64,000 nucleotides of DNA, from the NCBI GenBank assembly GCA_016785225.1, contig JAFBJZ010000854.1, forward strand, positions 310,001 through 374,000, read 5' to 3'. Made by a program: the position numbers and the translations under genes. The DNA is from Psettodes erumei. Its lineage: Eukaryota > Chordata > Actinopteri > Pleuronectiformes > Psettodidae. Under the pieces are notes generated by a model. That model was not told where the DNA came from, did no database searches, and was given only the letters and a program-made list of their open reading frames with translations. Of the stretch, positions 27,818 to 38,464 are shown in pieces; position 1 is the first letter of the stretch; every line of letters begins with the position of its first letter.

Positions 27818-29429
27818 ATCCAGATGTTCAACTTGCTGATATTTGCGTCATATTTACAGAACCCCTGTGCAGATAGATGAGACCTCTGTCTTTGCAGCCA
27901 GCAAGATTAATTCTTAACTAAAATTAGACATAGGAGAAGAGGACAGGGTAAAAATAGGCACATCCTTATTTTTTTTTAAACAGAGCTATTTCTGTCTCAT
28001 TCCTCATACAAATCCTGACAAGTCATTATTTGAAGCCATTATTTCTTCTTGTTTTGGCAGGTGGGTCGTTGGCATCATTACTCAAAGTATTCATCTTCGT
28101 CAGCGCAGGCGCTTTAACATTGTTGTCACACTCACACGCACAGACACGAGTGCTACTTTATTCACATCTCCGGAGGCAATTTGATGATCTATTCATTCCC
28201 TGAGGAATTATACCATTTGTTTAGATAGTCTTCGCCAAATTATTTCATTGAAACACCTGGTATAAAAACACATACTGTGCTCTGTGCTATCATGCAGCAG
28301 GACAAGTTTCAGAACCTGACAATTTCCATTTTTAGCAGTGAGTGAGAAGGTGTCACGTTGACGCTAACTCCATGTTGCTGCAGCCTGCCCGAGGGTTGGT
28401 GCAGCTGGCACACAGAGTTGGACACAGCTGGCCCTGCTGGAGACTCCTCAGGTGGGAAGTTGGCTTGGGGGGGCAGATGCATGAGACAACAGAGCCAAGG
28501 GGTCTTTCCAGCACCAGAGGCCAGGGCTGCCCCTCAGCGCTGTCTGCCTCTGTGACTGCTTGTGCATGCAGTATGTGTGCTTGTTTTATCCTCATGAAGA
28601 CTAGTGCCTCAGCGTTAATGGTGCTAACAATATGCTATTCTTAATTTTGAAGGCATTTTTTGTGCTAAAATTTGGTTTAAGTGTAAAATCTGATGATATG
28701 GACCTTGTAGTTCTATTTTAATATTTTCCAGAGAATTTCCATAAAAGTGAAAATGCAAAGTGTGTTTTTTCCAATTTCAAATATCTCATAATTTGGGCCC
28801 AAATCAATGAAAGTAAAATTGTTTACATTTTTGTTTCACTGTGCCTCTGTAAAGAAATAATATAAAACATATTTTGGAGGCTGGAGGGCAGCTGTAGGAC
28901 TGGAGCAACCGAGCCAAGAGAAGACGTTTGCGCTGCCTGTCAGTCTGTGTCAGACATGAATATATGAGGACCAACAGAGTCAGTGTGAGTGTAAGGCAGA
29001 AATATTAGCATAATCTATGTACCTGAATTTGAAGTAACTGACTAGAAAATACTCAGGATAAGTTATGGCAGTGGTATTAAAGTTGCCAAAATATGGCAGA
29101 AAGAAAACATTCCCAAACAAATTACAACATGGGCCTGGACTGTTGACTCAACACGAGTTGAGTCCATAGATTCATGCTGGTGCTGCCAAATTTGGACCCT
29201 ATAATCTGCATGCTTCAGCAGAAATCCAGATTCATCAGACAGACTACTCTTTTCAGTCGTCATCTCTCCAGTGTTGGTGAGCCTTCATCCACTACAGTTT
29301 CATTTCCTGCTCTTGGTCAACGTTGCAGCTCGTTGCAATGTTGCAGCTCATCCCCCTCAAGGATTGACATGTTGTATGTTTTCCTGTTCACTACGGTCAT
29401 AAAAAGTGGTTATCTGAGTTACAGTGAAC

Positions 29430-29736
29430 TTTGTGGCCATTTTCCTCTGACCTTTCTTTTTAACAAGACATTTTTGACCACAGAATTGTTATTCACTGGA
29501 TATTTTTTGTTTTTCATCCCAAAACTTTTGTCTAGGAGATCAGCAGTTGCACAAATACAACCATAGTCAAAGTTGCATTTTCCCCCTGTTTTTAAGTTTG
29601 ATGTGAAATCTACCTGAAGCTCCTGGCCTGTTTTTGTAGGATTTTATGCATTGCAATACTGCACACATGATTGGCTCATTGGATAATTTCATGAATGACC
29701 AGTCGTACGGGTGTTCCTAATAAAGTTGTTAGTGCT
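29430..29736 (+). repeat. Teleost interspersed element ending in 'CCTAATAAAGT'
   Basis: Several phrases match a well-known fish repeat in the right order: 'cctctgacctttc', 'aacaagacatttttgaccacagaa', 'cactggatattttttgtttttc', 'ggagatcagcagtt', 'cctgaagctcctggcc', 'attttatgcattgcaatactg', 'catgattggctcattggataatt' and the 3' end 'ggtgttcctaataaagt'. The element is diverged and carries no open frame of its own. A short piece of what looks like the same terminal sequence occurs in reverse near 37.4 kb. Confidence 0.8.
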
Positions 29737-30291
29737 TGTATTTTCTTGGTGTTTGGTGGGTTTTGCAGCATTGAACTCCTCCACCAATAGTTCCTATTGG
29801 TGATGGAGTGTTTGAAGTTGCATTTGACCAACATGAAGTTTAAACACTCTAAAGCAATCTCAGAGCAGCAGAACCTTGGCAAGCTTCCAGGAGCCAGACA
29901 ACAACATGAGCCTTCAGCTGGAGTCCTTTTCTCTCACAACCTTTCAAAAGTAATTCCAGTGTTTACTTATTTTGTATGTCTGGTCTCCTCCACACTCTGA
30001 GAAAAATATCTGGGTCTCTAGTTTGCTAGACATTCCACTCTCTCCACCAGCTCTCCACTCACTTCGGCACCCGGCTAATTCATGTTGTAGCTTTTCATCA
30101 GTTTTTCTGAGCTTGTTTGCTGAGGTTTTCTATATGCTGAATATGATGATTACTGAGCTTGGTGTTCAGCTTGTCATTGATTCTGAGTGGCACTGACAGT
30201 ACAATACCAGCAACCCTCTCACAGTACAGGGAGTAATTTGGTTTTGTAATGAAATATTGTTTTTTTTGTGCTTTAAAGTAACATTTCATGC

Positions 30292-30314
30292 ACACACACA
30301 CACGCACACACACA
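30292..30314. repeat. (CA)n microsatellite, interrupted
   Basis: A CA run with one G interruption. Confidence 0.9.
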
Positions 30315-31964
30315 TTAGTACCTCGTATGTAATCAGTTTGTTGATTTGTGTGGTTGTAGTTTTCTTGTAATTAAGTACTGTTATTACATTTTGGTGTTTG
30401 CAGTCTCCCTCAACTTGCCACATGGACTTCTTGGTTAAATTTTTAGGATTAGGATAGGAAGATTGCCCAAAAATCTATGGGCCACATCTCTCTCATATGT
30501 TCCACATATTCCTTATGATAGCCCTCTCTTGGTCATTAATCCCAGGCAATCAGCTGTACTATCCGAGCTCAAATTTCACCTGCTTACTCCAAACTATTTT
30601 CCAGATGAAATGCCATAGTTTGGCTATAATGGGCCTCTCCTCATTTTCTGGCCTCTTACGTTCTTCAGCACATTGCCCTTTTCACACACAATTACCTCCT
30701 CAGCTCTATTTCAGGATCATTAGCAGGACTTGCAGACTTATCCTTCCCTAAAAGGAGAGACTTCAAGGAAAAAATAAAACCTTAAGTGAGCTGTGGAAAG
30801 GAATACTGAGGGAAGCTAAATGCTAGTTTGATGTTATTATACAAATTCACTTGGCTACTCACATTTGAACAATTACTGTTTTGGGTTCTTCCACATTCAG
30901 CTTCAATCACTTGGCTATGGGTGAGATCTAAGCCCAATAGGTGTGATCTATACACAAAAAACTCACAATCTATCAAGGCCTTTATTAGCAATAGGGTTTG
31001 GCTGCTTCGGCTGCATTGCATTTGAACAAGACACCAGCTAATTCAGAGCAGGGCATAAAACTGCAGTCAGCCAATCGTTCACATTCATATTGCCTCATAG
31101 CAAGGTCACTTGCTACCATGTTAGATATACAGTAACCTTTTGATGTCAGTACTTGTTGGCCCATTGACAAGTGAATTTGTATTCTTCTATTCCTCTGCCT
31201 CTGAGTCTCAGGTGCACTTGGATGAGCACTCATTTGAGGACCCAAAGATGTGGTATTGAATGTTTCTAAAGTAAAATATATAAAAATGAGAGAAAAAGAA
31301 AAACAATGTTGTGTAACAGAAATATATATGTTACTTATTTACTGCTTTAATCAAAAGTCTGTTTTCCTACTAAAAACTCATTTATGGTAGCTATATATTG
31401 TAAGTGGATCTCCATCTCCAGTATTTTTATTCTTTATGAGTTTATATTTGACTAATTTTATTTGACAAATATGATACACTTCAGTGTGATGGAGAGGATG
31501 ATTTCAACTTTGTTTTTTGTTTTTTTTGTTTCTCTCAGATAATCACAAAGTCATAAAAGTTCTAAAAACGGCTTTATCTTTAATTACAGAGATAAGGGCA
31601 GCTAGTATAGAGTTGACTAAAATACAGCAGTCCCTCCAATTTGGATGAATAATGAAGACATCATACTCCTTACTTCATGTGGAGACGAGAATAGCATTGT
31701 GATGCGACATCACAGGGACTTAACAAAAGCAGCTAACTGTGCATTACACTTAGTTGAAATTCAGAGTGGGATTAAATATGTAATGACATAACTCTGAGGC
31801 TTCCTCATTGTTGATTTAGGCTATGTCAGATATTGTACTGATTAGTCAAGAATTGATTATTAAAACAAATTGTTGTTGTGGTTTACATTCTCTCCATTTA
31901 GAAATAAACCAATATTTATTTCCATCTTGCAGCATCAAAACTGATGTAATCAAGTCTCGCTGTC

Positions 31965-31968
<4 letters not shown>

Positions 31969-32006
<38 letters not shown>

Positions 32007-32012
32007 CGTGCA
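31969..32012. repeat. (TG)n microsatellite with TGCG tail
   Basis: A TG run followed by 'tgcgtgcgtgcatgcg', an alternating purine-pyrimidine stretch. Confidence 0.95.
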
Positions 32013-32941
32013 TGCGCATGTGTGTATATGGTTTTCTCCATATAGCCCCTGGGGTGAATCTTATAAAGCGAAGTTATGTTATCCTCATTGAGTCTCTTCA
32101 TTCACTATGCTCGATGTCTGCCACAACCACATAACATTTTTTCCCCTTTGAATTAAGACACTACCAAGGGGTTTATGTAAGTTGTTGTGTCTGTAGTAGG
32201 TTCAGTTTGGATCTCATCTCATTAAATATAAACACATACAGTACTTTATTTCATTTGAATTTAGATTGTCAATATCACCTTTACTCGTAGTTCAATGTCA
32301 TAATCATCATTCTCCTAAATCAACAGAAAACCAAAGTCACGCGTGTCCACACAGAGTGGGTTAATGAATTTGGCCAACATGTCCAACATCTAATGAAAGG
32401 CCTAATTTATATATTTAACTATTAGCTATTAAGCAGACAACCCATGACAAAAAGAAATCCCAGTCCCAGACCCCTGCTCAGCATTTTCCACTATGCCACT
32501 TCATCAGTTTATAACTTGTGGGAAACATTAATCGCTGATTATAAAATAAAGATGTAGTACTTTACTTGTGCAGATTAAACCAGCCATTACCTTTTAGTCA
32601 GACCAATCACACATGATGCCAGTTCCAGTTTGTGTTAAATAAACCTGCTCTGACTTGCGTTGTTGTCTGTGACTGAGCCAGAGGACTAAAGTCTTGTAGA
32701 TCTGTGGCTCCCCCTGCTGTAAGAATGTGTCTGATTCAACTTCAATCATAACTCAACAGATAGATGTCCAGGAACAACTTTATTATTTATCATAGGTTTT
32801 AATTGTTGTAAAGAAATGCATTATGTTGGCAAATATGATTATACTTATATTAATATATATAAACAGTTAGAAATCTGTTGAGAAGAAGTAAAGAAGTTGT
32901 GAGACAGGTGAGACATTTCTACAGGGCATATGCAACATGAT

Positions 32942-32947
32942 TTTATT
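32942..32947 (-). promoter_or_regulatory. Candidate poly(A) signal of the CPN2-like gene
   Basis: AATAAA on the minus strand, about 485 bases past the stop codon of the CPN2-like gene. It is the nearest perfect hexamer I noticed; others may be used. Confidence 0.35.
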
Positions 32948-33430
32948 AGGAATGTGTAGTACAGCTTTTCTCAACATTTAGAGCTGCCCTAATCCAAACT
33001 TTCATACTAACAATGGATCATAAGACAACTTGTATGTGACACTGATAAACCCAAAGAAAATTATACCCCAACTCTCCAATTCCCCTCAGCTGTAATAACT
33101 TTTTAGCAGCTTTCAGCAAATTGTCATGGTTTCTCAATGTCATTCCCTTTCACCACTCTAAAACAATTGTTTTTGGCTGATACTTTCAGTGAAAAAAATT
33201 TTCAGCACCAAATGGCAGACACAGTCAAGACTAGCTGGTGAACAAAGTGGCACATTTAGCAACTGAAGAGTCAGATAATTCAAATTTATAAGTCAAAAAA
33301 ATCTGTTATTGCACGTTTAAGGGTGTTTTGGCAGGTGTTATGACTGCCACTGGCTCATCACCATTGCAATCACATCAGTGAACGTTCTCTCAAGTGCTGT
33401 TGTTGTTTGAAATAGTCAAGTCTCTGCCTC

Positions 33431-35812
33431 TCATAGAGGCCTCAGGGTGACCTCTCTCCTGTAGGAGAAGTGGGTGAGTTTGACCCTGTGGTACATGTTC
33501 TCTCTGTTCTGCAGCAGGCGGTAAAGAGACAGGGTAAACTTAGCAATCACCACTGTACAGGTGATCTCTATCAGGAGCAGTGCAGTGTAGATCATCAACT
33601 CAGACTTGCATTGCTGAACTTTGCTTCTGTGCTGATATTTGAAAGAAGAAACTGGAGAGACTGGTTCCACTGGACAAGCAAAGATCACTGGAGTTGTTGG
33701 AGGCATCGTTGTTTGGGCGGTGGTTGGTTGGGTAGTCTGGATGGTGGTGGTTGTGGTTGGTAAAGTTGTTGTCATAGTGCTGGTAGGTGCGGTTGTTGCT
33801 ATAGGGGTTGTGAGTGCAGTTGTTGCCATAATGGTTGTTAGTGCAGTTTTTTCCAAAGTAGTTAGAGTGGCAGTTGTTGCTATTGTGGTTGTAGGTGCAG
33901 TTGTTGTTATCGTGGTTGTGGGTGCAGTTGTTGTTATTGTGGTTGTGGGTGCAGTTGTTGTTATTGTGGTTGTGGGTGCAGTTGTTATTATCGTGGTTGT
34001 GGGTGCAGTTGTTGTTATTGTGGTTGTAGGTGCAGTTGTTGTTATTGTGGTTGTGGGTACAGTTGTTGTTATCGTGGTTGTGGGTGCAGTTGTTGTTATT
34101 GTGGTTTTGGGTACAGTTGTTGTTATCGTGGTTGTGGGTGTGGTCATTTTTATAGTAGTTGTAGGTGCAGTTGTTGCTATTGCGGTTGTAGGTGTTTTCA
34201 TAGTAGTTGTAGGTGCAGTTGTTGTTATCGTGGTTTTAGATGTGGTTGTTTTCATAGTAGTTGTAGGTGCAGTTGTTGTTATGGTTGTTGGTGCAGTTGT
34301 TGCTATTGTGGTTGTAGGTGTGGTTGTTGGAATTTTTGTGGTGGTTGTGGCTAGAAGTGTGGTGGAGACAGTCGTGGTTGGTACAGCTGTAGTCGGTTGT
34401 GTTGATGGTGGTATTGTGGTTTGGAGTGGCATGGTAGTTGTTGCAGTTGTTAGAAGCATAGTTGTGGAGGGAGGGGTGGGACAAATTAATTGATCTTCTG
34501 TTAAGGATTTAATTTCCTTTCCTTTTAGATCTTCTGGAGACTCGCAGACCACAGGGGTACCAATCTTGTCAGAGTTTGCTTTTATCCATAGGTGAAAAGA
34601 AATCAGATTGCAGTCGCAGTGCCATGGGTTGTCCCTTAGTTGAAGACTTCTCAGTTTTTTTAAAGGCTCAAAAATATCCCCACGAAGTGTCTGGAGATTG
34701 TTCTTGGCTAAGTTTAGTGTTTTCAATGACTGCAGCTTTTCAAATACATCTGTGTCCAGTGATTTTATCTTGTTGCTCATTAGATTCAACTTAATGAGAT
34801 TCCCAGGGCCTTCAAAGTACTCAGCAGACAAAGTGTCAAACTTATTTTTAGACAGATCTAGCTCAGTGACATTCTTCAGGGGGCTGAATATTCCTTTAGG
34901 AAGACTACTAAGATTGTTTTCACTGAGCCTTAACACCTTCAGAGAAGGCATTTCCCCAAAAAGCACTGGTGGTAGATTTGTCAGTTTATTCCTCCACAGA
35001 CTCAGAGTTTGAAGCCGAGGAAAGCCAACAAAAAATTCTTGAGGAAAACTGGTCAGGAGGTTATTGTTCAAAATGATCTTAGTTAGCTTGTCTTTATGTG
35101 GAAACAGATTTGGTGGTAGTTCTGCTATTTTGTTGTCTTGCAAGGCTATTTCCTTCAGGTTTGGTAAATTCTGAAGAATGTCCTCAGGGACGGTGGTCAG
35201 CTGATTCTCATAAAGCCGTAGTATTTGCAGTTTTTTTAGTTTTGAAAATAACTTGGCAGATACAGTAGAGAGATTGTTTCTTGCTAAATGCAGTGACACA
35301 AGGTTCTCCAGACCATCAAATGTCCCTTCTTCAATTGATTGGATCTCATTACTATGTAACTGGATCTCTCTTAATTTTTTAAGGCCGTCAAACACACCTT
35401 TCTCCAAACTTTGGAGCTTGTTAGACTTCAGTATAATTTTCTCCAGGCTGATGAGGTCTTTAAAGATTCCCACTGGGATTGACGTTAGTGGATTGCTCGA
35501 GATCTCAAAGTCCCTGAGAAATACCAAACCTTCCAAAGCTCCTGGCTCAATAATTGTTGTTTTTGTATCCACAAACTCCAACTTTTCAAGCTGGGAGTTG
35601 TTAGCAAAGGCTGCTGTGGGGATTGTTTTAATCTGGCTACCGACAAAAAACACCTCTGTCACAACTGCTCCGAACGTATGAGGAATTTCTGTTATAACTG
35701 AACTAAAAACAAGCTGGTTATCTGGTGTCTCCTTGTTGCCTTTTTCATTTTGAGTCAGTGAGGATTCAGAGAGTAAAAACAGAAAAAAAATGATGATTTC
35801 TCCTCTTGACAT
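33431..35812 (-). CDS. CPN2-like LRR protein with mucin stalk and membrane anchor
   Basis: A 793-residue protein. Residues 1-20 are a signal peptide. About 13-14 leucine-rich repeats follow to about residue 395, then a cysteine-flanked LRR cap (NPWHCDC...CESPEDLKGKE...LICP, about 396-445). A Thr-rich, Pro-containing stretch spans about 446-706 and includes roughly ten near-identical 9-residue units (TTITTTAPT). A hydrophobic segment lies at about 738-765, followed by a short basic tail. The LRR and cap resemble carboxypeptidase N subunit 2, and gene order and orientation match human CPN2-LRRC15-GP5. Human CPN2 is a soluble plasma subunit that protects carboxypeptidase N. This protein instead looks like a heavily O-glycosylated type I membrane receptor, closer in architecture to GPIb-alpha. 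The cysteine-rich N-terminal LRR cap is missing. A 122-bp 5'-UTR intron ends 9 bases before the ATG. It could be the CPN2 orthologue or a lineage-specific paralogue. Confidence 0.85.
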   Translation of the reverse strand: MSRGEIIIFFLFLLSESSLTQNEKGNKETPDNQLVFSSVITEIPHTFGAVVTEVFFVGSQIKTIPTAAFANNSQLEKLEFVDTKTTIIEPGALEGLVFLRDFEISSNPLTSIPVGIFKDLISLEKIILKSNKLQSLEKGVFDGLKKLREIQLHSNEIQSIEEGTFDGLENLVSLHLARNNLSTVSAKLFSKLKKLQILRLYENQLTTVPEDILQNLPNLKEIALQDNKIAELPPNLFPHKDKLTKIILNNNLLTSFPQEFFVGFPRLQTLSLWRNKLTNLPPVLFGEMPSLKVLRLSENNLSSLPKGIFSPLKNVTELDLSKNKFDTLSAEYFEGPGNLIKLNLMSNKIKSLDTDVFEKLQSLKTLNLAKNNLQTLRGDIFEPLKKLRSLQLRDNPWHCDCNLISFHLWIKANSDKIGTPVVCESPEDLKGKEIKSLTEDQLICPTPPSTTMLLTTATTTMPLQTTIPPSTQPTTAVPTTTVSTTLLATTTTKIPTTTPTTTIATTAPTTITTTAPTTTMKTTTSKTTITTTAPTTTMKTPTTAIATTAPTTTIKMTTPTTTITTTVPKTTITTTAPTTTITTTVPTTTITTTAPTTTITTTAPTTTIITTAPTTTITTTAPTTTITTTAPTTTITTTAPTTTIATTATLTTLEKTALTTIMATTALTTPIATTAPTSTMTTTLPTTTTTIQTTQPTTAQTTMPPTTPVIFACPVEPVSPVSSFKYQHRSKVQQCKSELMIYTALLLIEITCTVVIAKFTLSLYRLLQNRENMYHRVKLTHFSYRREVTLRPL
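33780..34400. repeat. Coding minisatellite, 27-bp unit
   Basis: Tandem 27-bp units inside the CPN2-like coding exon, nearly perfect over about 33880-34140 and more diverged on both sides. On the coding strand each unit encodes nine residues of the type TTITTTAPT. Because 27 is a multiple of three, unit gain or loss changes stalk length without a frameshift. The antisense strand is also open across it. Confidence 0.93.
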
Positions 35813-35821
35813 GGTTATTCA

Positions 35822-35943
35822 CTATGAAAAGACAAACAATTTTGTGATCATTCGTCTTTCACAATAACAGTAAAATTATAACAAGCTTTGATTTGTTATT
35901 TAATCTATGTTCTCTTACAGTCAAAAAGCAAACAGTGTCCTAC
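35822..35943 (-). other. 5'-UTR intron of the CPN2-like gene (predicted)
   Basis: On the minus strand a donor CAG|GTAGGA and an acceptor TTTTCATAG|TGAATAACCATG bound a 122-bp intron just upstream of the start codon. A non-coding first exon would therefore end at 35944. This is a sequence prediction without transcript support. Confidence 0.6.
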
Positions 35944-38464
35944 CTGATTATTTTCTTGTCCCAGGATGAAGAACAAAAAAAAGTCAGACACAAACAAATG
36001 CTGTCCTATTAGTTACTGTCTGAAGTGGTGATGAGCAGCATGTCTCTCATGCAGTGTATTGCGCTGGAGGCGTGGTATAACAAACTTCTGCAGCTCAAGA
36101 TAAGAGCAAAGACGTAGTTTTTTGTTTTTGGGTTTGTTTTTTGTTTTTTTAGCCTTTAATTACACAACTCTGCAGCATGGCGCTAAGATTGCAAAACTGA
36201 TATCTTTTTATTTTTCTTATCGTCACTCTCATTCCAGATCAACAAACACTTTGTTTTGAATATTATGAATATTCAAAATTATCGTTATCATAGCATTTTA
36301 AACGCTTCAATATTCATTACATATGTAGCTCTCTTCACAACATGATAGACACAGATCGTTCTCTGAAGACGGGCGTTTATTACTTAGACATATCTTGCTT
36401 CTCATCCCTGCACGTCTTGCTCATGCCGTGAGAACTGTATTAGCATGAATAAACACAACAAGAACGCATCAGCGGCATTTTAACTTATAGGAAATAAAAT
36501 ACGAACAGCACAGACATACAAAGAAAAGTTCAACAAATACCTCGTTCGCAGCTTGCTGTGAAAAGAGGTTAAAGTCCTTAGAAAGTCCACGAACAACATC
36601 TTCAATGAGCTAACAACGTTTTTATCTGTCACGTGAGAATTTTATCACATCAATTTACATTCACATCAAAAAAATTATTTATTCATTAACTTATTTAAAT
36701 TATGATATAATTAATTAACTCAGATTTATGCAACACTTACAACATACTTACACATACGTGCTAACACATTTTATGGTGTGTAAAGATCGTGATTCCACAA
36801 CAGGACAAGCAGAAATAACAATGTGCCTTTCAGTTCACATGCATTTATCTCCAGTTTGTTGCTTTTGTTTTGTTTCAACTTCCTTACCAAAACATTATTA
36901 CTGTTAATTAACAATTAGTTTAGACACACATTACAATATTTGTGATTAATTTGTTTTCTGCATTCTGTGTAATTGTAAATGCAGGCAAAGCATGGAGTGG
37001 AAAGTTTTGGATTTCAGCCAAAATGCATTATTTTGACTTTCTTCCAGTAGATGGCAGTCTTTTATATAAAATTGTTTTAACTAAGGGGAAAAATAGACAT
37101 CAGTTGAACAAGTTGAAAGGGTGGCCTAAGTTCCTGTCAGCGTAAAATCTACACCATCACTCCATTGCTCTGTGTTTATGACAAACAAACAGTGTTTACT
37201 GATTGACTGCTATGAACGCAAACAACAATGTGTCGATCCCTTCACCCGGATCACTTTTAAAATCAATCAGTCTGGACTGATTATTAATAAAAGAATCCTG
37301 TGACATCTAAATTATTTCAACAGGATATAGACCAAAACAGGCTATTAGACGTGTAATTTACATATACTTTCCCTCCTTTGCTTCCTGTTATACACTCACT
37401 GCCCACTTCATTAGGTACTACAAAAACTCTGACATAAATTCTGCCTTTAAAAAGACAGTAATGGTCAGTCTTGATAGACAGAAAGGTATTAATTTTAATG
37501 AATGTTTGTTATTTTGATGGTAGTTGTAGTTTGCATAGGTGTTGTGTTGGGCTGCATTATATATATAATATACATATAGTATAATATTTTGTCCACCCAT
37601 TTATATACACAAGACGACCAGAATATTGGGAGATAGTGTCAGTAAAATGCACTCCAGTACAACATAAACATACGCTATGACCTCAATAATAAATATAAAG
37701 TACAATTATGACCTTTCTGATAGTGTCAACAAAAACTGAAACATTATAAACTAGTCAGTGGGTGTATATTTTATAGTGTCAGTGTAACTGACACTGAATA
37801 ATATGTAAAGGGCAACTTGCTGTCAGATTCTGGGAGAGTAAGTGCATGTTTGCATGCTACACCATGGAGGCTTAGCTCAGTAAATGATAACTACAATGTG
37901 AGATTGTGACTCTAAAAGCAGTGCATTTATTCGCTGTATAGTAGCATTTGCATTGAACTGGGTTACAGAGGATAGCCCTTTCACAAAAAAGTACGATGGA
38001 TCCCTAAATGTATTGTTGTTAGCACAAAACATCAATGTCAAATTGCAATAATTAATCCTGAAAAAAATACCATAGAACAGAATTCCAAGTTCGGTTTAAC
38101 TTTCACTAGAAGAAGTAGACTGAATGTGAATTTACATTCTCCAAAAGGTCCCAGTTTCCCTCAAAATGGCAAGGTGGGTGTTTTTTCTTTGCAGTTCATC
38201 AGAAGATGTCCACTCTGATTTTATAGCATGCAGCACTGAGTGGTTAACTTCATAATTAAAAACAGAATGATAATGAATTCAGAAGAAAACCTGTTTATGT
38301 GTTTTTTCTAGTTGAGGAAGAAGAAGGAGCTAAAGTGGTTCTTTCTATGCTTTTGAGGCTAAAATCAATTCCATGCTCCAGATTTTTTGAGGAAACCACA
38401 GTAATCAGCATACAGTTTCCCTTGGCATTAGAAGTTCATTGGTTACTGATGTTGGGTCATTTGT
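35944..38464. other. Intergenic region between CPN2-like gene and lrrc15
   Basis: It holds the presumed promoter and non-coding first exon of the CPN2-like gene on its left side, including an AGATAAG GATA-type motif at 36098-36104 and a TCACGTGA E-box palindrome at 36629-36636. It also holds the 3' UTR of lrrc15 on its right side. A fragment of a teleost repeat end lies at 37389-37420. I see no coding exon. Confidence 0.5.
37389..37420 (-). repeat. Terminal fragment of a teleost repeat
   Basis: 'tatacactcactgcccacttcattaggta' is the typical end sequence (reverse orientation) of a widespread fish repeat. It appears related to the element whose opposite-orientation end lies at 29736. Confidence 0.7.

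Larger units (their letters stand above)
9700..33400. other. Non-coding region with repeat relics
   Basis: No coding exon is recognisable over this stretch. It contains the repeats listed separately: CA/TG microsatellites, a broken Tc1-like transposase, two copies of one teleost repeat near 11.9 and 19.4 kb, two copies of a second family near 24.0 and 26.5 kb, and a longer element near 29.5 kb. One unexplained 109-codon minus-strand frame at 24352-24681 is discussed under findings. The rest appears to be unique intergenic sequence. Confidence 0.5.

Noticed and set aside
28342..28644. Overlapping 100-, 80- and 65-codon frames on both strands
   Set aside because: Local GC richness explains the lack of stops. 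There are no domains, no splice context, and comparable frames occur on both strands.
1..33400. Search for fgf12, hes1, atp13a or il1rap coding exons
   Set aside because: Recalled signature sequences of these syntenic neighbours (FGF core, bHLH, P-type ATPase, TIR/Ig) do not appear in any frame I examined.
33639..34493. 284-codon plus-strand frame rich in Val across the CPN2-like gene
   Set aside because: It is the antisense of the 27-bp coding repeat. A repeat whose length is a multiple of three stays open on both strands once one unit lacks stops. The predicted protein is a low-complexity Val/Ile string.
37864..37940. tRNA-like start 'ggaggcttagctcagt'
   Set aside because: The A-box looks right, but there is no B-box (GGTTCGAATCC-like), the anticodon arm does not fold with a seven-base loop, and the acceptor arm is not closed.
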